From the NCBI GenBank assembly GCA_036419695.1, contig CP143946.1:1138001-1202000 (forward strand): a DNA stretch of 64,000 bases, written 5' to 3'. Each line of letters opens with the position of its first letter. Position 1 is the first letter of the stretch. The DNA is from [Clostridium] symbiosum. GTDB taxonomy: Bacteria; Bacillota; Clostridia; Lachnospirales; Lachnospiraceae. Below, in pieces: positions 33,451-42,913 of the stretch. The position numbers and the translations under genes were made by a program. Below the pieces are notes generated by a model. The model saw nothing but the letters and a program-made list of their open reading frames with translations. It was not told the DNA's origin and made no database searches.

Positions 33451-34845
33451 ATGAAACAACAACTTAATGAGAGGGAACGGAAGGTTTTTGTCGAGATGCC
33501 GGAAATCAGTTCCGTATTTACACTGGCTGTGCCGGCCGTGCTCAGCCAGATTATTTCGGTTGTCTATAACCTGGCCGACACCTATTATATTGGGCGGACG
33601 GACAATCCGGATATGGTTGCCGCCGCCTCTATCTGTATGACGCTGCTTCTGCTGATGACGGGGATGGCCAATCTGTTCGGAATCGGCGGCTCCAGTCTGA
33701 TTGCCCGGTGCCTGGGGGCAGAAAATTTTAAGAAGGCGCGGCAGACATCGGCTTTTTCCGTCTGGGGAGGCGTGATGTTTGTCATCGTGTATTCGGTGCT
33801 GCTGTTCTTGTTCAGAGGCTCATTCCTGAGACTTTTAGGGGCCGGGAACGGGACAATCGAATACTGCTACACTTATATGTTCTGGACCTGCATCATAGGA
33901 GGCCTGCCTACGGTACTGAATCCTCTGCTGGCGCATCTGGTGCGTTCGGAGGGAGCTTCGAAGGAGGCAAGTTTCGGCGTATCCATGGGAGGAATTCTCA
34001 ATATCGCCCTGGATCCGCTTTTTATGTTTGTCATTCTACCGAAGGGCTGCGAGGTTGCAGGGGCGGCCATCGCAACAATGCTATCGAATCTGAGTGCAAC
34101 CATCTATTTTATCATCTATATCATCCGTCACAGAAAAACGACGGTGCTGTCGCTGGCTCCGCGCGATGTCTCGTTTGGAAACCAGATACCGGGGGATGTG
34201 CTGTCAATCGGGCTGCCGTCTTTTTTAATGACGATGCTTTCCAGCTTTTCCAACGCCGTGGTCAACAACCTGATTTCGGGGGAGAGCTCCGCGGCAGTGG
34301 CCGGAATGGGCATTGCCAAGAAAATCAATATGCTATCGTTCCGCGTCTCTACCGGAATTACACAGGGAGCGCTTCCGTTGATTGCCTATAACCACACGGC
34401 GGGTGATTTTAAACGGATGAAAAAGTCCATTCTGAGCGCCGCCGGACTGGCTGTTGGTTTTGCTTCCGTCTGTATGTGTATATCATTCCTGTTTGGCGGT
34501 ATTTTTGTAGGCTTTTTCATAGACGACGCCGAGACGGTCCGGTTCGGCAGATACTTTGTGAAGACAATCTGCCTGGCTATGCCGCTTGCCGCGGCGACTA
34601 TGACGTTTATGATGCTTTTCCAGGCCACGGCCAGAAAGGCTAAAGCCACGTTGATATCCATGCTGCGAAAGGGAATTCTGGACGTACCCCTGATGTTTGC
34701 ACTCAACAGAATCTGGCCGCTCTACGGCGTGGCTCGCGCAACTCCCATTGCAGAGCTGGTTGCCTGCACGATAGCGGTGACAACAGCGTTCCGGTTTTTG
34801 AAGAGCCTGAAAGCAGGCGATTCGCCGTTGACCGGCGGCCGCTGA
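33451..34845 (+). CDS. MATE-family multidrug efflux transporter
   Basis: A 464-residue protein with 12 predicted membrane helices in two six-helix halves. Family segments: VPAVLSQIISVVYNLADTYYIG, GIGGSSLIARCLGA (both half 1) and 'GLPSFLMTMLSSFSNAVVNNLI' with 'GITQGALPLIAYNHTAGDFKR' (half 2). MATE pumps export cationic drugs in exchange for Na+ or H+. The gene is co-transcribed with the TetR gene. An inverted repeat and a second TetR operator follow it. Confidence 0.9.
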   Translation: MKQQLNERERKVFVEMPEISSVFTLAVPAVLSQIISVVYNLADTYYIGRTDNPDMVAAASICMTLLLLMTGMANLFGIGGSSLIARCLGAENFKKARQTSAFSVWGGVMFVIVYSVLLFLFRGSFLRLLGAGNGTIEYCYTYMFWTCIIGGLPTVLNPLLAHLVRSEGASKEASFGVSMGGILNIALDPLFMFVILPKGCEVAGAAIATMLSNLSATIYFIIYIIRHRKTTVLSLAPRDVSFGNQIPGDVLSIGLPSFLMTMLSSFSNAVVNNLISGESSAAVAGMGIAKKINMLSFRVSTGITQGALPLIAYNHTAGDFKRMKKSILSAAGLAVGFASVCMCISFLFGGIFVGFFIDDAETVRFGRYFVKTICLAMPLAAATMTFMMLFQATARKAKATLISMLRKGILDVPLMFALNRIWPLYGVARATPIAELVACTIAVTTAFRFLKSLKAGDSPLTGGR

Positions 34846-34866
34846 AAGGAAATAGAATGTTCCAGG

Positions 34867-34896
34867 CCTGGTATAATTCAACCCAATCATACCAGG
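34867..34896. repeat. inverted repeat after the MATE gene
   Basis: CCTGGTAT 34867-34874 and ATACCAGG 34889-34896, 14-nt loop, followed by TAAAAAAA. It may end the pump transcript weakly or bind a protein. Confidence 0.45.
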
Positions 34897-34904
34897 TAAA
34901 AAAA

Positions 34905-34937
34905 TGCAATACAACTAACGGTGTTAGTTATATTGCA
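34905..34937. promoter_or_regulatory. TetR operator 2 (33-bp palindrome)
   Basis: Arms of 15 bp (34905-34919, 34923-34937) match at 14 positions around GGT. The core AACTAAC-N3-GTTAGTT is the same as in operator 1. It lies 169 bp before the CaiB gene at 35106. Confidence 0.72.
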
Positions 34938-35000
34938 CAAAAATTAATTCTGTTTTTTGTCAATTACAGCCGTATACAAGAAAAAATAAACATGATAATA

Positions 35001-35040
35001 TTCTGTTATACAGAAATGAATTGCGTAAAATAGAAATTTT
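35001..35040 (+). promoter_or_regulatory. regulon element and promoter of the CaiB operon
   Basis: It contains the palindrome TTCTGT-TAT-ACAGAA (35001-35015), then AGAAATGAATT and a -10-like TAAAAT (35026-35031). The -35 is poor, suggesting an activator. It matches 50391-50430 at 30 of 40 positions without a gap. Confidence 0.65.
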
Positions 35041-35105
35041 GGAAAATAAAACCGCAAATCATGAAACCAAATAAAAAGTGAGGGAAATGGAAAGGAGTGA
35101 GTTGA

Positions 35106-36314
35106 ATGGCAGTAGGACCGCTTAGCGGAGTGAAGGTGATGGAGTATTGTAATTTTATTTCAGGGCCTTTTTGTACAAAGCTGCTTGCCGATCTCGGAGC
35201 CGAAGTTATCAAGGTCGAAAGGCCGGAAGGCGACGACGCAAGGAGAAGGGGGCCGTATTTGAACGACAATCCCGACCCGGAACTTTCGGGACTTTACCTC
35301 TACCACAACACAAACAAGCTGGGGGTAACCCTGAATCTGGAGTCTCCCGAGGGGCGCAGCATATTTAAAAAACTGGCTGCAGAGGCAGACATACTGGTGG
35401 AAGACACAAAACCGGGGGAGATGGAGCGGTTGGGACTGAATTATGAGGTCCTGAAACAGTTGAATCCGTCCCTGATCATGGCATCCATTACTCCGTTTGG
35501 ACAGTATGGCCCATACCGTGATTACAAGGCATATTATCTGAATACATATCATGCCAGCGGAGCCGGCTATGTCCTTCCGGCCGCCTCGCCGAACGCAGAC
35601 AGGGAGCCAATCAAGGGCGGCGGTTATGTCGGGGAGAGCGACGTCGGCGTCTATGCGGCGGTCAGCATTATGGGAGCGCTTTTCTGGAGAAATGCGGGCG
35701 GAACAGGACAGTACATCGACATTTCCAAACAGGAAGGCATGATGGCTCTGGAAAAGATGAATATTGTCCGCTACTACATGATGGGTAAGAGCCCTTCGCG
35801 CGTCGGTGTAAACCGCGTGCGGGACACGCTGCTTCAGTGCAGGGATGGCGGCTACATCATCGTGGTGCTCTATCCGGAAAAACAGTGGAGAGGCATTGTG
35901 GAGGCTCTTGGCAATCCGGAATGGGCTCAGAAGGAACCGTTTATCGACCAGAAGGACAGAGATGCCCATTTTGAAGAACTCAAGGTTTACCTGAGGGAAG
36001 AGGCTAAAAAGTATGACACCGAGGAGCTGTTCTTCAAGATACAGGCTCAAGGCACGGCATGTGCGCCTATCTGTTCCGCGGAGCAGGTATACAACTCGCC
36101 TCAGACAAAGGCCCGTGAGTTCTTTGAAGAGATTGAACATCCGGTGGCAGGCAAACTGGAATATCCGGGTATGCCTTACAAATTTTCTGATATCAGAATC
36201 AGCGAAAATCACGGTGCTCCTCTTCTGGGACAACACAACGAAGAAATCTACTGCAGCCGCCTTGGCTATACAAAGGGTGACCTGGTGAAACTCAAAGAAG
36301 CCGGCGTCATTTAA
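35106..36314 (+). CDS. CaiB/BaiF-type CoA-transferase 1
   Basis: A 402-residue class III CoA-transferase. The N-terminal Rossmann-like part is 'GPLSGVKVMEYCNFISGPFCTKLLADLGAEVIKVE', then RPEGDDARR. Asp179 in GESDVGVYAAVS is in the place of the catalytic aspartate that forms the enzyme-CoA anhydride. 'GTGQYIDISKQEGMMAL' follows, as in formyl-CoA transferase. Family members move CoA between carboxylic acids. First gene of an operon with two further, mutually similar transferases, a MaoC hydratase and a permease. It is clearly divergent from the two that follow, so it may act on a different acid or form a heterodimer. Confidence 0.9.
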   Translation: MAVGPLSGVKVMEYCNFISGPFCTKLLADLGAEVIKVERPEGDDARRRGPYLNDNPDPELSGLYLYHNTNKLGVTLNLESPEGRSIFKKLAAEADILVEDTKPGEMERLGLNYEVLKQLNPSLIMASITPFGQYGPYRDYKAYYLNTYHASGAGYVLPAASPNADREPIKGGGYVGESDVGVYAAVSIMGALFWRNAGGTGQYIDISKQEGMMALEKMNIVRYYMMGKSPSRVGVNRVRDTLLQCRDGGYIIVVLYPEKQWRGIVEALGNPEWAQKEPFIDQKDRDAHFEELKVYLREEAKKYDTEELFFKIQAQGTACAPICSAEQVYNSPQTKAREFFEEIEHPVAGKLEYPGMPYKFSDIRISENHGAPLLGQHNEEIYCSRLGYTKGDLVKLKEAGVI

Positions 36315-36332
36315 AGAGAGGAGGACCAAGAG

Positions 36333-37547
36333 ATGTTTAAAGATGCTTTAAAGGGAATAAGAATTGCTGATTTCAGCTGGGTCTGGGCAGGTCCTTATGC
36401 GACTTCACTCCTCTCCTATATGGGCGCTGAGGTAATTAAAATCGAGAGTCGGGGCCGTGTAGATCAGACCCGAAAGGGTTCCATCATGAACGGCGACAGT
36501 TTTAACGGTTATGACTCTTCACCGACTTTCAACAATGCGAACCTGAATAAACAGGGCGTGTCGATTGATATCACAAAGCCCGAGGGCTCCGAACTGGCGA
36601 GACGCCTTGTAGAAAAGTGTGACATCGTCGTTGCTAATATGCGTCCGGGAAAGATGGATAAACTGGGACTAGGCTACCAGGAATTGGTAAAAGTGAACCC
36701 CAATGTCATCATGCTGGAATCTTCGGGATTCGGATGCACGGGCCCGTATCGTGGCTATGCCGGATTTGCACCGATTTTTGCATCTTTCGGAGGTCTTGCC
36801 TATCTGACCGGCTATGAGGACGGCGCGCCGAATGTTATGAGCGGAGTCCAGGATATGCGAGCCGGGACCATGGCCGCATTTATTCTTATCACAGCGCTGG
36901 TCAACAGGCAAAAGACGGGAAAAGGCCAGTATATCGATCTTTCTTCATCGGAGTGCCTGAGCGCCCTCGTGGGTCCGGAATTGATGGAATATACGATGAA
37001 TAAGAGATCGCCGTTCCGATGCGGGAATCAGGATGCCATTATGGCACCGCACAACTGTTACCGTTGCAAGGGCGAAGACAAATGGATCAGTATCGCGGTA
37101 GCTACGAATGAGGAGTGGGAGGCGCTTCGTCTGGCCATGGGAGATCCGGACTGGGCCAGGGCGGAAGAGTATACAGGCGTATACAGCCGCTGGCAGCACA
37201 GAAAGGAACTCGATATCCATATGACGGAGTGGACGGTAAATTATACCCACTATGAACTGATGGAACTGCTCCAGGGTGTGGGAGTTGCGGCAATGCCGTC
37301 CTTTGATGCGGAAGAGATCCTGAAGGATCCCCATACGAAGGAAAGGGAACTGTTCACAGAGGTGGATCATCCCGCTCTTGGAAAACAGGTGGTCATGAAT
37401 CCCGCATGGAAGCTTTCGGAAACGCCTGCCAGAATCCGTAAGCCGGGGCCTCTCCTAGGCGAAGATAATTACGATGTGTTTGAAAATCTGCTGGGAATGC
37501 AGGAAGAAGAGATAAAGAAGCTGGAAGAAGCGCAGATTATCTGGTAA
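36333..37547 (+). CDS. CaiB/BaiF-type CoA-transferase 2 (tandem duplicate)
   Basis: A 404-residue class III CoA-transferase beginning MFKDALKGIRIADFSWVWAG. Asp174 in GVQDMRAGTM is the predicted nucleophile; 'QKTGKGQYIDLSSSECLSAL' follows. It is the same length (1215 nt) as the next gene and highly similar to it throughout. It starts 18 nt after CoA-transferase 1 with GAGAGGAGG as ribosome site. The N-terminal 'FSWVWAGPY' block is typical of transferases for di-acids such as succinyl-CoA:mesaconate-type enzymes, but the substrate is not proven. Confidence 0.9.
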   Translation: MFKDALKGIRIADFSWVWAGPYATSLLSYMGAEVIKIESRGRVDQTRKGSIMNGDSFNGYDSSPTFNNANLNKQGVSIDITKPEGSELARRLVEKCDIVVANMRPGKMDKLGLGYQELVKVNPNVIMLESSGFGCTGPYRGYAGFAPIFASFGGLAYLTGYEDGAPNVMSGVQDMRAGTMAAFILITALVNRQKTGKGQYIDLSSSECLSALVGPELMEYTMNKRSPFRCGNQDAIMAPHNCYRCKGEDKWISIAVATNEEWEALRLAMGDPDWARAEEYTGVYSRWQHRKELDIHMTEWTVNYTHYELMELLQGVGVAAMPSFDAEEILKDPHTKERELFTEVDHPALGKQVVMNPAWKLSETPARIRKPGPLLGEDNYDVFENLLGMQEEEIKKLEEAQIIW

Positions 37548-37601
37548 GACCCGGATAAAACGAAACACCAATAATGGAAAACGGAGATGGGGAGATACAA
37601 G

Positions 37602-38816
37602 ATGTTTAAAGATGCTTTAAAAGGAATAAGAGTCGCTGATTTCAGCTGGGTTTGGGCGGGACCCTATGCAGCGTCCCTTCTCTCCTACCTGGGGGCAGAG
37701 GTAATCAAGATAGAGAGCCGCGGACGCATCGACCAGACACGCAAAGGTACGGTCATGGACGCCGATAATTTTAACGGTCTTGACAATTCTCCCACCTTTA
37801 ACAATGCCAACCTGAATAAGAAGGGAGTTTCCCTGGATCTGACTCAACCGGAGGGTGCAGAGCTTGCTAAGAAAATCGTGGAGCATTGCGATATTGTTAT
37901 TGCCAATATGCGCCCCGGCAAGATGGAGAAGCTTGGGCTTGGCTACCGGGACCTGGTGGCGGTCAAACCGGATATCATCATGATAGAATCCTCCGGCTTT
38001 GGCTCTACCGGGCCATACCGCAGTTATGCCGGATTTGCACCGATTTTCGCATCCTTCGGGGGACTTGCCTACCTGACCGGATATGAGGACGGTGCGCCGA
38101 ACGTCATGAGCGGAGTCCAGGATATGAGAGTCGGGACCATGGCTGCCTTTATCTTAATCACGGCCCTGATTCACAGGCAGAATACGGGAAAAGGCCAGTA
38201 CATTGACTTGTCCTCGTCCGAGTGTATGAGTTCCCTCATCGGTCCGGAGCTGATGGATTACACGATGAACGGCCGCTCACCGTACCGCCGGGGTAACCGG
38301 GACGATATTATGGCTCCCCACAACTGCTACCGCTGTAAGGGCGAGGACAAATGGATCAGCATCGCGGTGGCCTCCGATGAAGAGTGGCAGTCCCTTCGGA
38401 GCGCGATGGGAGATCCGGAGTGGGCAAAGAACCGTGATTATGACGGCATGTACGGCCGGTATGAGCACCGGCGGGAGCTGGACCGTCATATGGAGGAATG
38501 GACCGCAGCCTATACGCATTATGAACTGATGGAACTGCTTCAGGCGGCCGGGGTGGCGGCGATGCCGTCCTTTAATGCAGAGGAAATCCTCACGGATCCT
38601 CATACAAAAGCCAGAAATATGTTTACTGAGGTGGAACATCCCACACTCGGCAGACAGGTGGTCATGAATGCGGTGTGGAAATTTTCCGAGACACCGGCGA
38701 GGATTTATAAAGCAGGCCCGTCAATGGGAGAGAGCAACGATGAAATTTTCGGCGGCCTTCTGGGGATTCCTAAGGAGGAGAGACAGAGGTTGGAAGAGGA
38801 AAAAATCATCTGGTAA
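37602..38816 (+). CDS. CaiB/BaiF-type CoA-transferase 3 (tandem duplicate)
   Basis: A 404-residue protein nearly co-linear with CoA-transferase 2 and of identical length, starting MFKDALKGIRVADFSWVWAG. The ATG at 37602 gives the same start as its twin, and GGGGAGA precedes it; the frame from 37587 would add five residues. Catalytic Asp174 is kept (GVQDMRVGTM). Differences are scattered and conservative, so both copies seem functional. They may form a heteromer or differ in substrate range. A recent tandem duplication is the simplest origin. Confidence 0.9.
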   Translation: MFKDALKGIRVADFSWVWAGPYAASLLSYLGAEVIKIESRGRIDQTRKGTVMDADNFNGLDNSPTFNNANLNKKGVSLDLTQPEGAELAKKIVEHCDIVIANMRPGKMEKLGLGYRDLVAVKPDIIMIESSGFGSTGPYRSYAGFAPIFASFGGLAYLTGYEDGAPNVMSGVQDMRVGTMAAFILITALIHRQNTGKGQYIDLSSSECMSSLIGPELMDYTMNGRSPYRRGNRDDIMAPHNCYRCKGEDKWISIAVASDEEWQSLRSAMGDPEWAKNRDYDGMYGRYEHRRELDRHMEEWTAAYTHYELMELLQAAGVAAMPSFNAEEILTDPHTKARNMFTEVEHPTLGRQVVMNAVWKFSETPARIYKAGPSMGESNDEIFGGLLGIPKEERQRLEEEKIIW

Positions 38817-38871
38817 AAGCGATAAAAACTGATACCGCAAAATGCGGAGGTATTTCTGAAAGGAGAAGAAA

Positions 38872-40110
38872 ATGGCAAAATTTGATGCTGCGTATGATTG
38901 GGATCATCTGAGTGATGAAGAGTGGAACAAGACGCTGGACGAACACATTGCAAAGTTCAACGAAGGAAGGGGAGAGGTTATGCTTCCGCCTCCGTCCCAC
39001 GCCATCATGGACGATGAGTATGTAAGAGGAATTAATTATAAGATAATTACCGAAGATTTAATCCGCCACTACGCGGACGCTATTGGCGATCCGAACCCGT
39101 TCTGGCGCGATCCGTCCTATATTGCAAGCACGCGATGGGGAGGTTTTATCGCCCCTCCGACATTTGAAACATGCATCGCATTCGGATCCTCTTTTGGCGG
39201 CCGTCTGAGGGTGCCCGGGATTTCACGTCTGGCCGGAGGCAGCAAGCATGAATACTTTAAGCCAATCCGTCCGGGAGACAGCTTTTCGATCTACGACAAG
39301 TATGCAGGATTTGTAGAAAAACAGGTGACAGATAAACCGTACCGTATGTTCATTGAGAGTGTTCCGCGTTATTATATCAATCAGAGGGATGAGGTGGTAG
39401 CGATCGAAACGCACCGCAACATCTACATGGCTACGCCTCCGGGAAAACGCGGTAAAAAGGTAAAAGAAGCGAAGATGTACCAGGATAAACAGAGACATTT
39501 TTACAGTGACGAGGAGCTGGAGATGATCCATCAGGCATATGACGACCAGCTCGCAGGCAAGAACCGACGCGGCGCCAACATCCGCTACTGGGAGGACGTG
39601 GTGGAAGGGGAAGAAATCCCAACCGTTATCAAAGGGCCGATGGATGTGGCCGATGCCTGCGCCCGCACCATGGTAAGCTGCTATCCATATGCATACGCCA
39701 TCAAATGGGCTGTGATGAGGGAACACCTTCAGCATCACCCGAAGGATCCTGAGACAAATGAGCATATTCTCCGCCGTGACTGGCACTATACGGATCATGC
39801 GGCTCACATTTTCGGTTATCCGTATGCAAACTCGGCAGGCGCCCAGAATGAGATGATGCTGGTTCACGGAATTACGGACTGGATGGGAGACGACGCTTTT
39901 GTTAAATCCATGGATTCCCAGGACAGACGTATGGTATTCTTTGGGGACATGACATACGTTAAGGGGAAAGTTGCAAGAAAATTCATTGAAAACGGGGAAC
40001 ATCTTGTGGAAGTTAAGGTTTGGGGAGAAAATCAGGACGGAGTTGTACATACTAAATCCGATTTCATTGTAAAACTTGTTTCCAGAACGGAATATGACAG
40101 AGCTCTTTAA
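38872..40110 (+). CDS. MaoC-like acyl-CoA hydratase, double hot-dog
   Basis: A 412-residue protein. The N-terminal half is a FAS1-type/MaoC-N hot-dog ('ITEDLIRHYADAIGDPNPFWRDPSYIASTRWGGFIAPPTFETC', with the Asp and His/Asn positions of the hydratase motif). The C-terminal half is a second hot-dog ('RRDWHYTDHAAHIFGYPYANSAGAQNEMMLVHGITDWMGDDAF'). Such enzymes add water to enoyl-CoA, including branched mesaconyl-CoA or itaconyl-CoA type substrates. It follows the CoA-transferases by 55 nt with a good AGGAG, consistent with activation then hydration of an unsaturated acid. Confidence 0.87.
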   Translation: MAKFDAAYDWDHLSDEEWNKTLDEHIAKFNEGRGEVMLPPPSHAIMDDEYVRGINYKIITEDLIRHYADAIGDPNPFWRDPSYIASTRWGGFIAPPTFETCIAFGSSFGGRLRVPGISRLAGGSKHEYFKPIRPGDSFSIYDKYAGFVEKQVTDKPYRMFIESVPRYYINQRDEVVAIETHRNIYMATPPGKRGKKVKEAKMYQDKQRHFYSDEELEMIHQAYDDQLAGKNRRGANIRYWEDVVEGEEIPTVIKGPMDVADACARTMVSCYPYAYAIKWAVMREHLQHHPKDPETNEHILRRDWHYTDHAAHIFGYPYANSAGAQNEMMLVHGITDWMGDDAFVKSMDSQDRRMVFFGDMTYVKGKVARKFIENGEHLVEVKVWGENQDGVVHTKSDFIVKLVSRTEYDRAL

Positions 40111-40152
40111 TTTCGCATTCATTTAACCTGAAAGAACAGGGGGAGGTTACAA

Positions 40153-41511
40153 ATGAGCAATACGATAGTATTATGGGCGTGTTTAATCGCAATTATTTTA
40201 GTCATCGTTGCCTACAACATGTGGAGGGTCAACATGGGTATCGCAGCAATGGCGTTTGCATTCATCATCGGCTGTGTGCTCCAGGGGGAGAAGGCAGCGA
40301 CAATTTACAAATACTGGCCGGATAATCTGGTGTTCTTCCTGCTGGCCTGCAGCCTTTTCTTCGAATTTGCCTCGGAAAACGGCGCGCTGCTCGTATTTGG
40401 CAAAAAGCTTTTGTACCGTTTCAGGAATAACCTGAAACTGATTCCGTGGGTTATGTTTATTATCACCGCGATTCTGGCATTCCTGGGAGCCGGTACAGCG
40501 TCTCAGGTCCTGATTGCCCCGATCAGCTATGCAATCGGCCTTCAGATTGGAATGGATCCTTTGATGACGGTCTGCGCCGTCAGCCTCGGCTATACGGTCG
40601 GAACTTACAATCCCTGGACCGGAATGGGCGTACAGATGATAGGTTTTGTTGAGAACAACGGAGTGGCAACTGAGATCGCGGTCAGGACCGCAACGGCAAA
40701 CTACTGTACAACACTGGTAAAACAGTGCGTGACCATGGCCGTCTGCTACTTCTTCTTTAACTGGCTTGCGGCAAGGAAGAAGAAGGCAGCAGGAGAAGTT
40801 CAGTCGTTCAGTGCAAAAAATATTGAAATCGAAAAACCCGAAGATTTCAACCCGATTCAGAAGAAGACATTTGTCCTTATCATTCTGTCTTTCCTGATCC
40901 TTGTAATACCGAACATGCTCAACACATGGTTTAAATTTGAGAGCCCGATGATACAAAATCTGATTCTCGTATGCCAGCCTCATTCAATCTTCTTAATCTT
41001 TGCCATGATTGCCAGTGTAATGAAACTGGCGGACACAAAAGAGGTTATCAAGAGGCTGCCGATGAATACAATCCTGTTGGTGGCAGGTGTCTGCTTCCTG
41101 ATGGAGATTGCCAAATCGGCGGGTATGGTGGAAGTGATTGAAGGACTCTTCGGCAGCAGCGTTCCGAAGTTCCTGGTCGGTCCGTTCCTCTGCCTGATTG
41201 CGGGCATCCTGAGTATTTTCTCAAGTACGTGGAGCGTAGTTCTGCCGTTAATGTACCCCCTTGTGCCGCCTCTGGCCGCGGCAACCGGACTGAATCCGGT
41301 GGGACTTTATTCCGCAATTCTGTTCGGTTCCAACGCCACAGGTTTCTCACCGTTCTCGACGGCCGGTTCTATGCTGGTCGGCCTGGCGCCGGATGAACTG
41401 AGAGAGGCAATGATTCCGAGGATGATCGTCCTGGCAGTTGCCATGCTGGTTCTCACAATGGTGCTCGGCCTGTTCGGCATGTACGATATTTTCAACTTTA
41501 TGGCGAGCTGA
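40153..41511 (+). CDS. SLC13/MatC-like dicarboxylate permease
   Basis: A 452-residue membrane protein with about 11-12 helices. The N-terminal 'NMWRVNMGIAAMAFAFIIG' resembles the N-terminal domain of the MatC malonate/dicarboxylate carrier. Two transport hairpins of the ion-transporter superfamily are visible: 'GAGTASQVLIAPISYAIGLQIGMDP' and 'LFGSNATGFSPFSTAGSMLVG'. It probably imports the organic acid that the operon degrades. It starts 42 nt after the MaoC gene with GGGGGAGG. Confidence 0.82.
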   Translation: MSNTIVLWACLIAIILVIVAYNMWRVNMGIAAMAFAFIIGCVLQGEKAATIYKYWPDNLVFFLLACSLFFEFASENGALLVFGKKLLYRFRNNLKLIPWVMFIITAILAFLGAGTASQVLIAPISYAIGLQIGMDPLMTVCAVSLGYTVGTYNPWTGMGVQMIGFVENNGVATEIAVRTATANYCTTLVKQCVTMAVCYFFFNWLAARKKKAAGEVQSFSAKNIEIEKPEDFNPIQKKTFVLIILSFLILVIPNMLNTWFKFESPMIQNLILVCQPHSIFLIFAMIASVMKLADTKEVIKRLPMNTILLVAGVCFLMEIAKSAGMVEVIEGLFGSSVPKFLVGPFLCLIAGILSIFSSTWSVVLPLMYPLVPPLAAATGLNPVGLYSAILFGSNATGFSPFSTAGSMLVGLAPDELREAMIPRMIVLAVAMLVLTMVLGLFGMYDIFNFMAS

Positions 41512-41685
41512 AAGAGAGCCGCAGGATAAAGCTTCAGACACAGATTCATATAGGACAGAGAACTTTTATATCGGGTTCGGGGTTTGCAAAGCGGACTCCG
41601 GACCCGATGGCTTATGGTGGAATATGACGCTAAGCGGCTGCGCCCGGATTCTGCCGCTATATCGATCTGTCGGAAAAGGAGGAAT

Positions 41686-42849
41686 ATGGATAAAACATTT
41701 TTTTATATCGGCAACCGGAAACCGGGGGAGGGAAGCGGTATGGCCGTCTTCTGTTTTGATGCGGAAACGGGCGCCCTTAGGAATCTGGGAAACGAACTGG
41801 AGACGATGAAGCTCTGCATCGGCTGCACTCACATAGACGGAAAACGGAAGATTCTTTACTGTACAGATGAGGTACAGGACTATCCGGGACTGCCGGGAGG
41901 AGGCGGCGGCAGACTGTTTGCTTTTGAAATCAGTCCCGGTAACGGCGGTTTAAAGCTCATTGGCAGCAGACCGTCCTACGGTGCAAAACCGTCGTATCTG
42001 ACAACGGATGAAGATTCAAAATATCTGCTTGTGACGAATCACGGGGGCAGGACAACTGCCACTTCCACGGAGAAGGATGCCTTTGGGCGGTATCATCTGA
42101 AGGTATCACACGACGAGTCCTCCGTGGCGCTCTTTCCTCTGAACGGGGATGGGAGTATCGGAGAACCGGTCCACATTTTCCGCCTGGAAGGTTCGGGACC
42201 GAAGTTCTTTCAGCACAGCGCCCACGCCCATTCCATCGTGAAAGCGCCGGGAAAAAATTTGTATGCGGTCTGTGATAAGGGCGGAGATCAGATCTACATC
42301 TTCCGGATTGATTATGAGAATAAGAAAGTGGTTCCCTGCGAGGGGACGCCATATCTCAGGTCGGCCGGATCCGCGCCCCGCTACGCCGTATTTCATCCAT
42401 CACGCCCTTATCTGTATGTCAATAAAGAGTCGGAGACAATTCTGTCGTCATTCCGGTACAGTGACCAGGGAAAACTGGAGCAAATTGAAACAATTTCCAC
42501 GCTGCCGGAAGGATATGATGCTCCGCCCCGTGATGCCCTCTCCCAGTCCGATATCTGTATCAGCGGAAACGGAAAATTTCTCTATGATATGCTGCGGATC
42601 GTGAATGTAATCAATGTGTATGAAATTGATGAAACAAGCGGAAAACTGACGCTGATTCAGACACTTAACACGCCGGACGGCGGCCGGGCGTTCGGCCTTT
42701 CACCGGATGGGCACTTTATGGCAGTGGCATTTCACGACAGCCACAGGACCGATATTTATGCGGTCGGCGCGGATGGGAAGCTGCAGGGCGTGGTTTCTTC
42801 GGCTGCCTCTTCTTCTCCGTCAACCGTGAGTTTTTTCAGCACATCATAA
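41686..42849 (+). CDS. lactonase-family seven-bladed beta-propeller protein
   Basis: A 387-residue protein from ATG 41686 (AAAGGAGG upstream); an in-frame start at 41584 lacks a ribosome site. The blades show family repeats: 'YGAKPSYLTTDEDSKYLLVTNHGG', 'SAHAHSIVKAPGKNLYAVCDKGGDQIYIF', 'APRYAVFHPSRPYLYVNKESE' and 'GRAFGLSPDGHFMAVAFHDSH'. This is the fold of 6-phosphogluconolactonase Pgl and of carboxymuconate-cycloisomerase-type enzymes. In this organic-acid operon it may open a lactone form of the substrate (inference). Confidence 0.85.
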   Translation: MDKTFFYIGNRKPGEGSGMAVFCFDAETGALRNLGNELETMKLCIGCTHIDGKRKILYCTDEVQDYPGLPGGGGGRLFAFEISPGNGGLKLIGSRPSYGAKPSYLTTDEDSKYLLVTNHGGRTTATSTEKDAFGRYHLKVSHDESSVALFPLNGDGSIGEPVHIFRLEGSGPKFFQHSAHAHSIVKAPGKNLYAVCDKGGDQIYIFRIDYENKKVVPCEGTPYLRSAGSAPRYAVFHPSRPYLYVNKESETILSSFRYSDQGKLEQIETISTLPEGYDAPPRDALSQSDICISGNGKFLYDMLRIVNVINVYEIDETSGKLTLIQTLNTPDGGRAFGLSPDGHFMAVAFHDSHRTDIYAVGADGKLQGVVSSAASSSPSTVSFFSTS

Positions 42850-42913
42850 TTTACCACATAAAAGTATTAGATAAAAATTTATCAAAAATCAGATTTTCAG
42901 GAGGTTTTTAATC

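Noticed and set aside
35160..36329. 389-codon open frame on the minus strand inside CoA-transferase 1
   Set aside because: It is a mirror of the strongly supported plus-strand gene, has no ribosome site or family features, and reads as Arg/His/Cys-rich antisense text.
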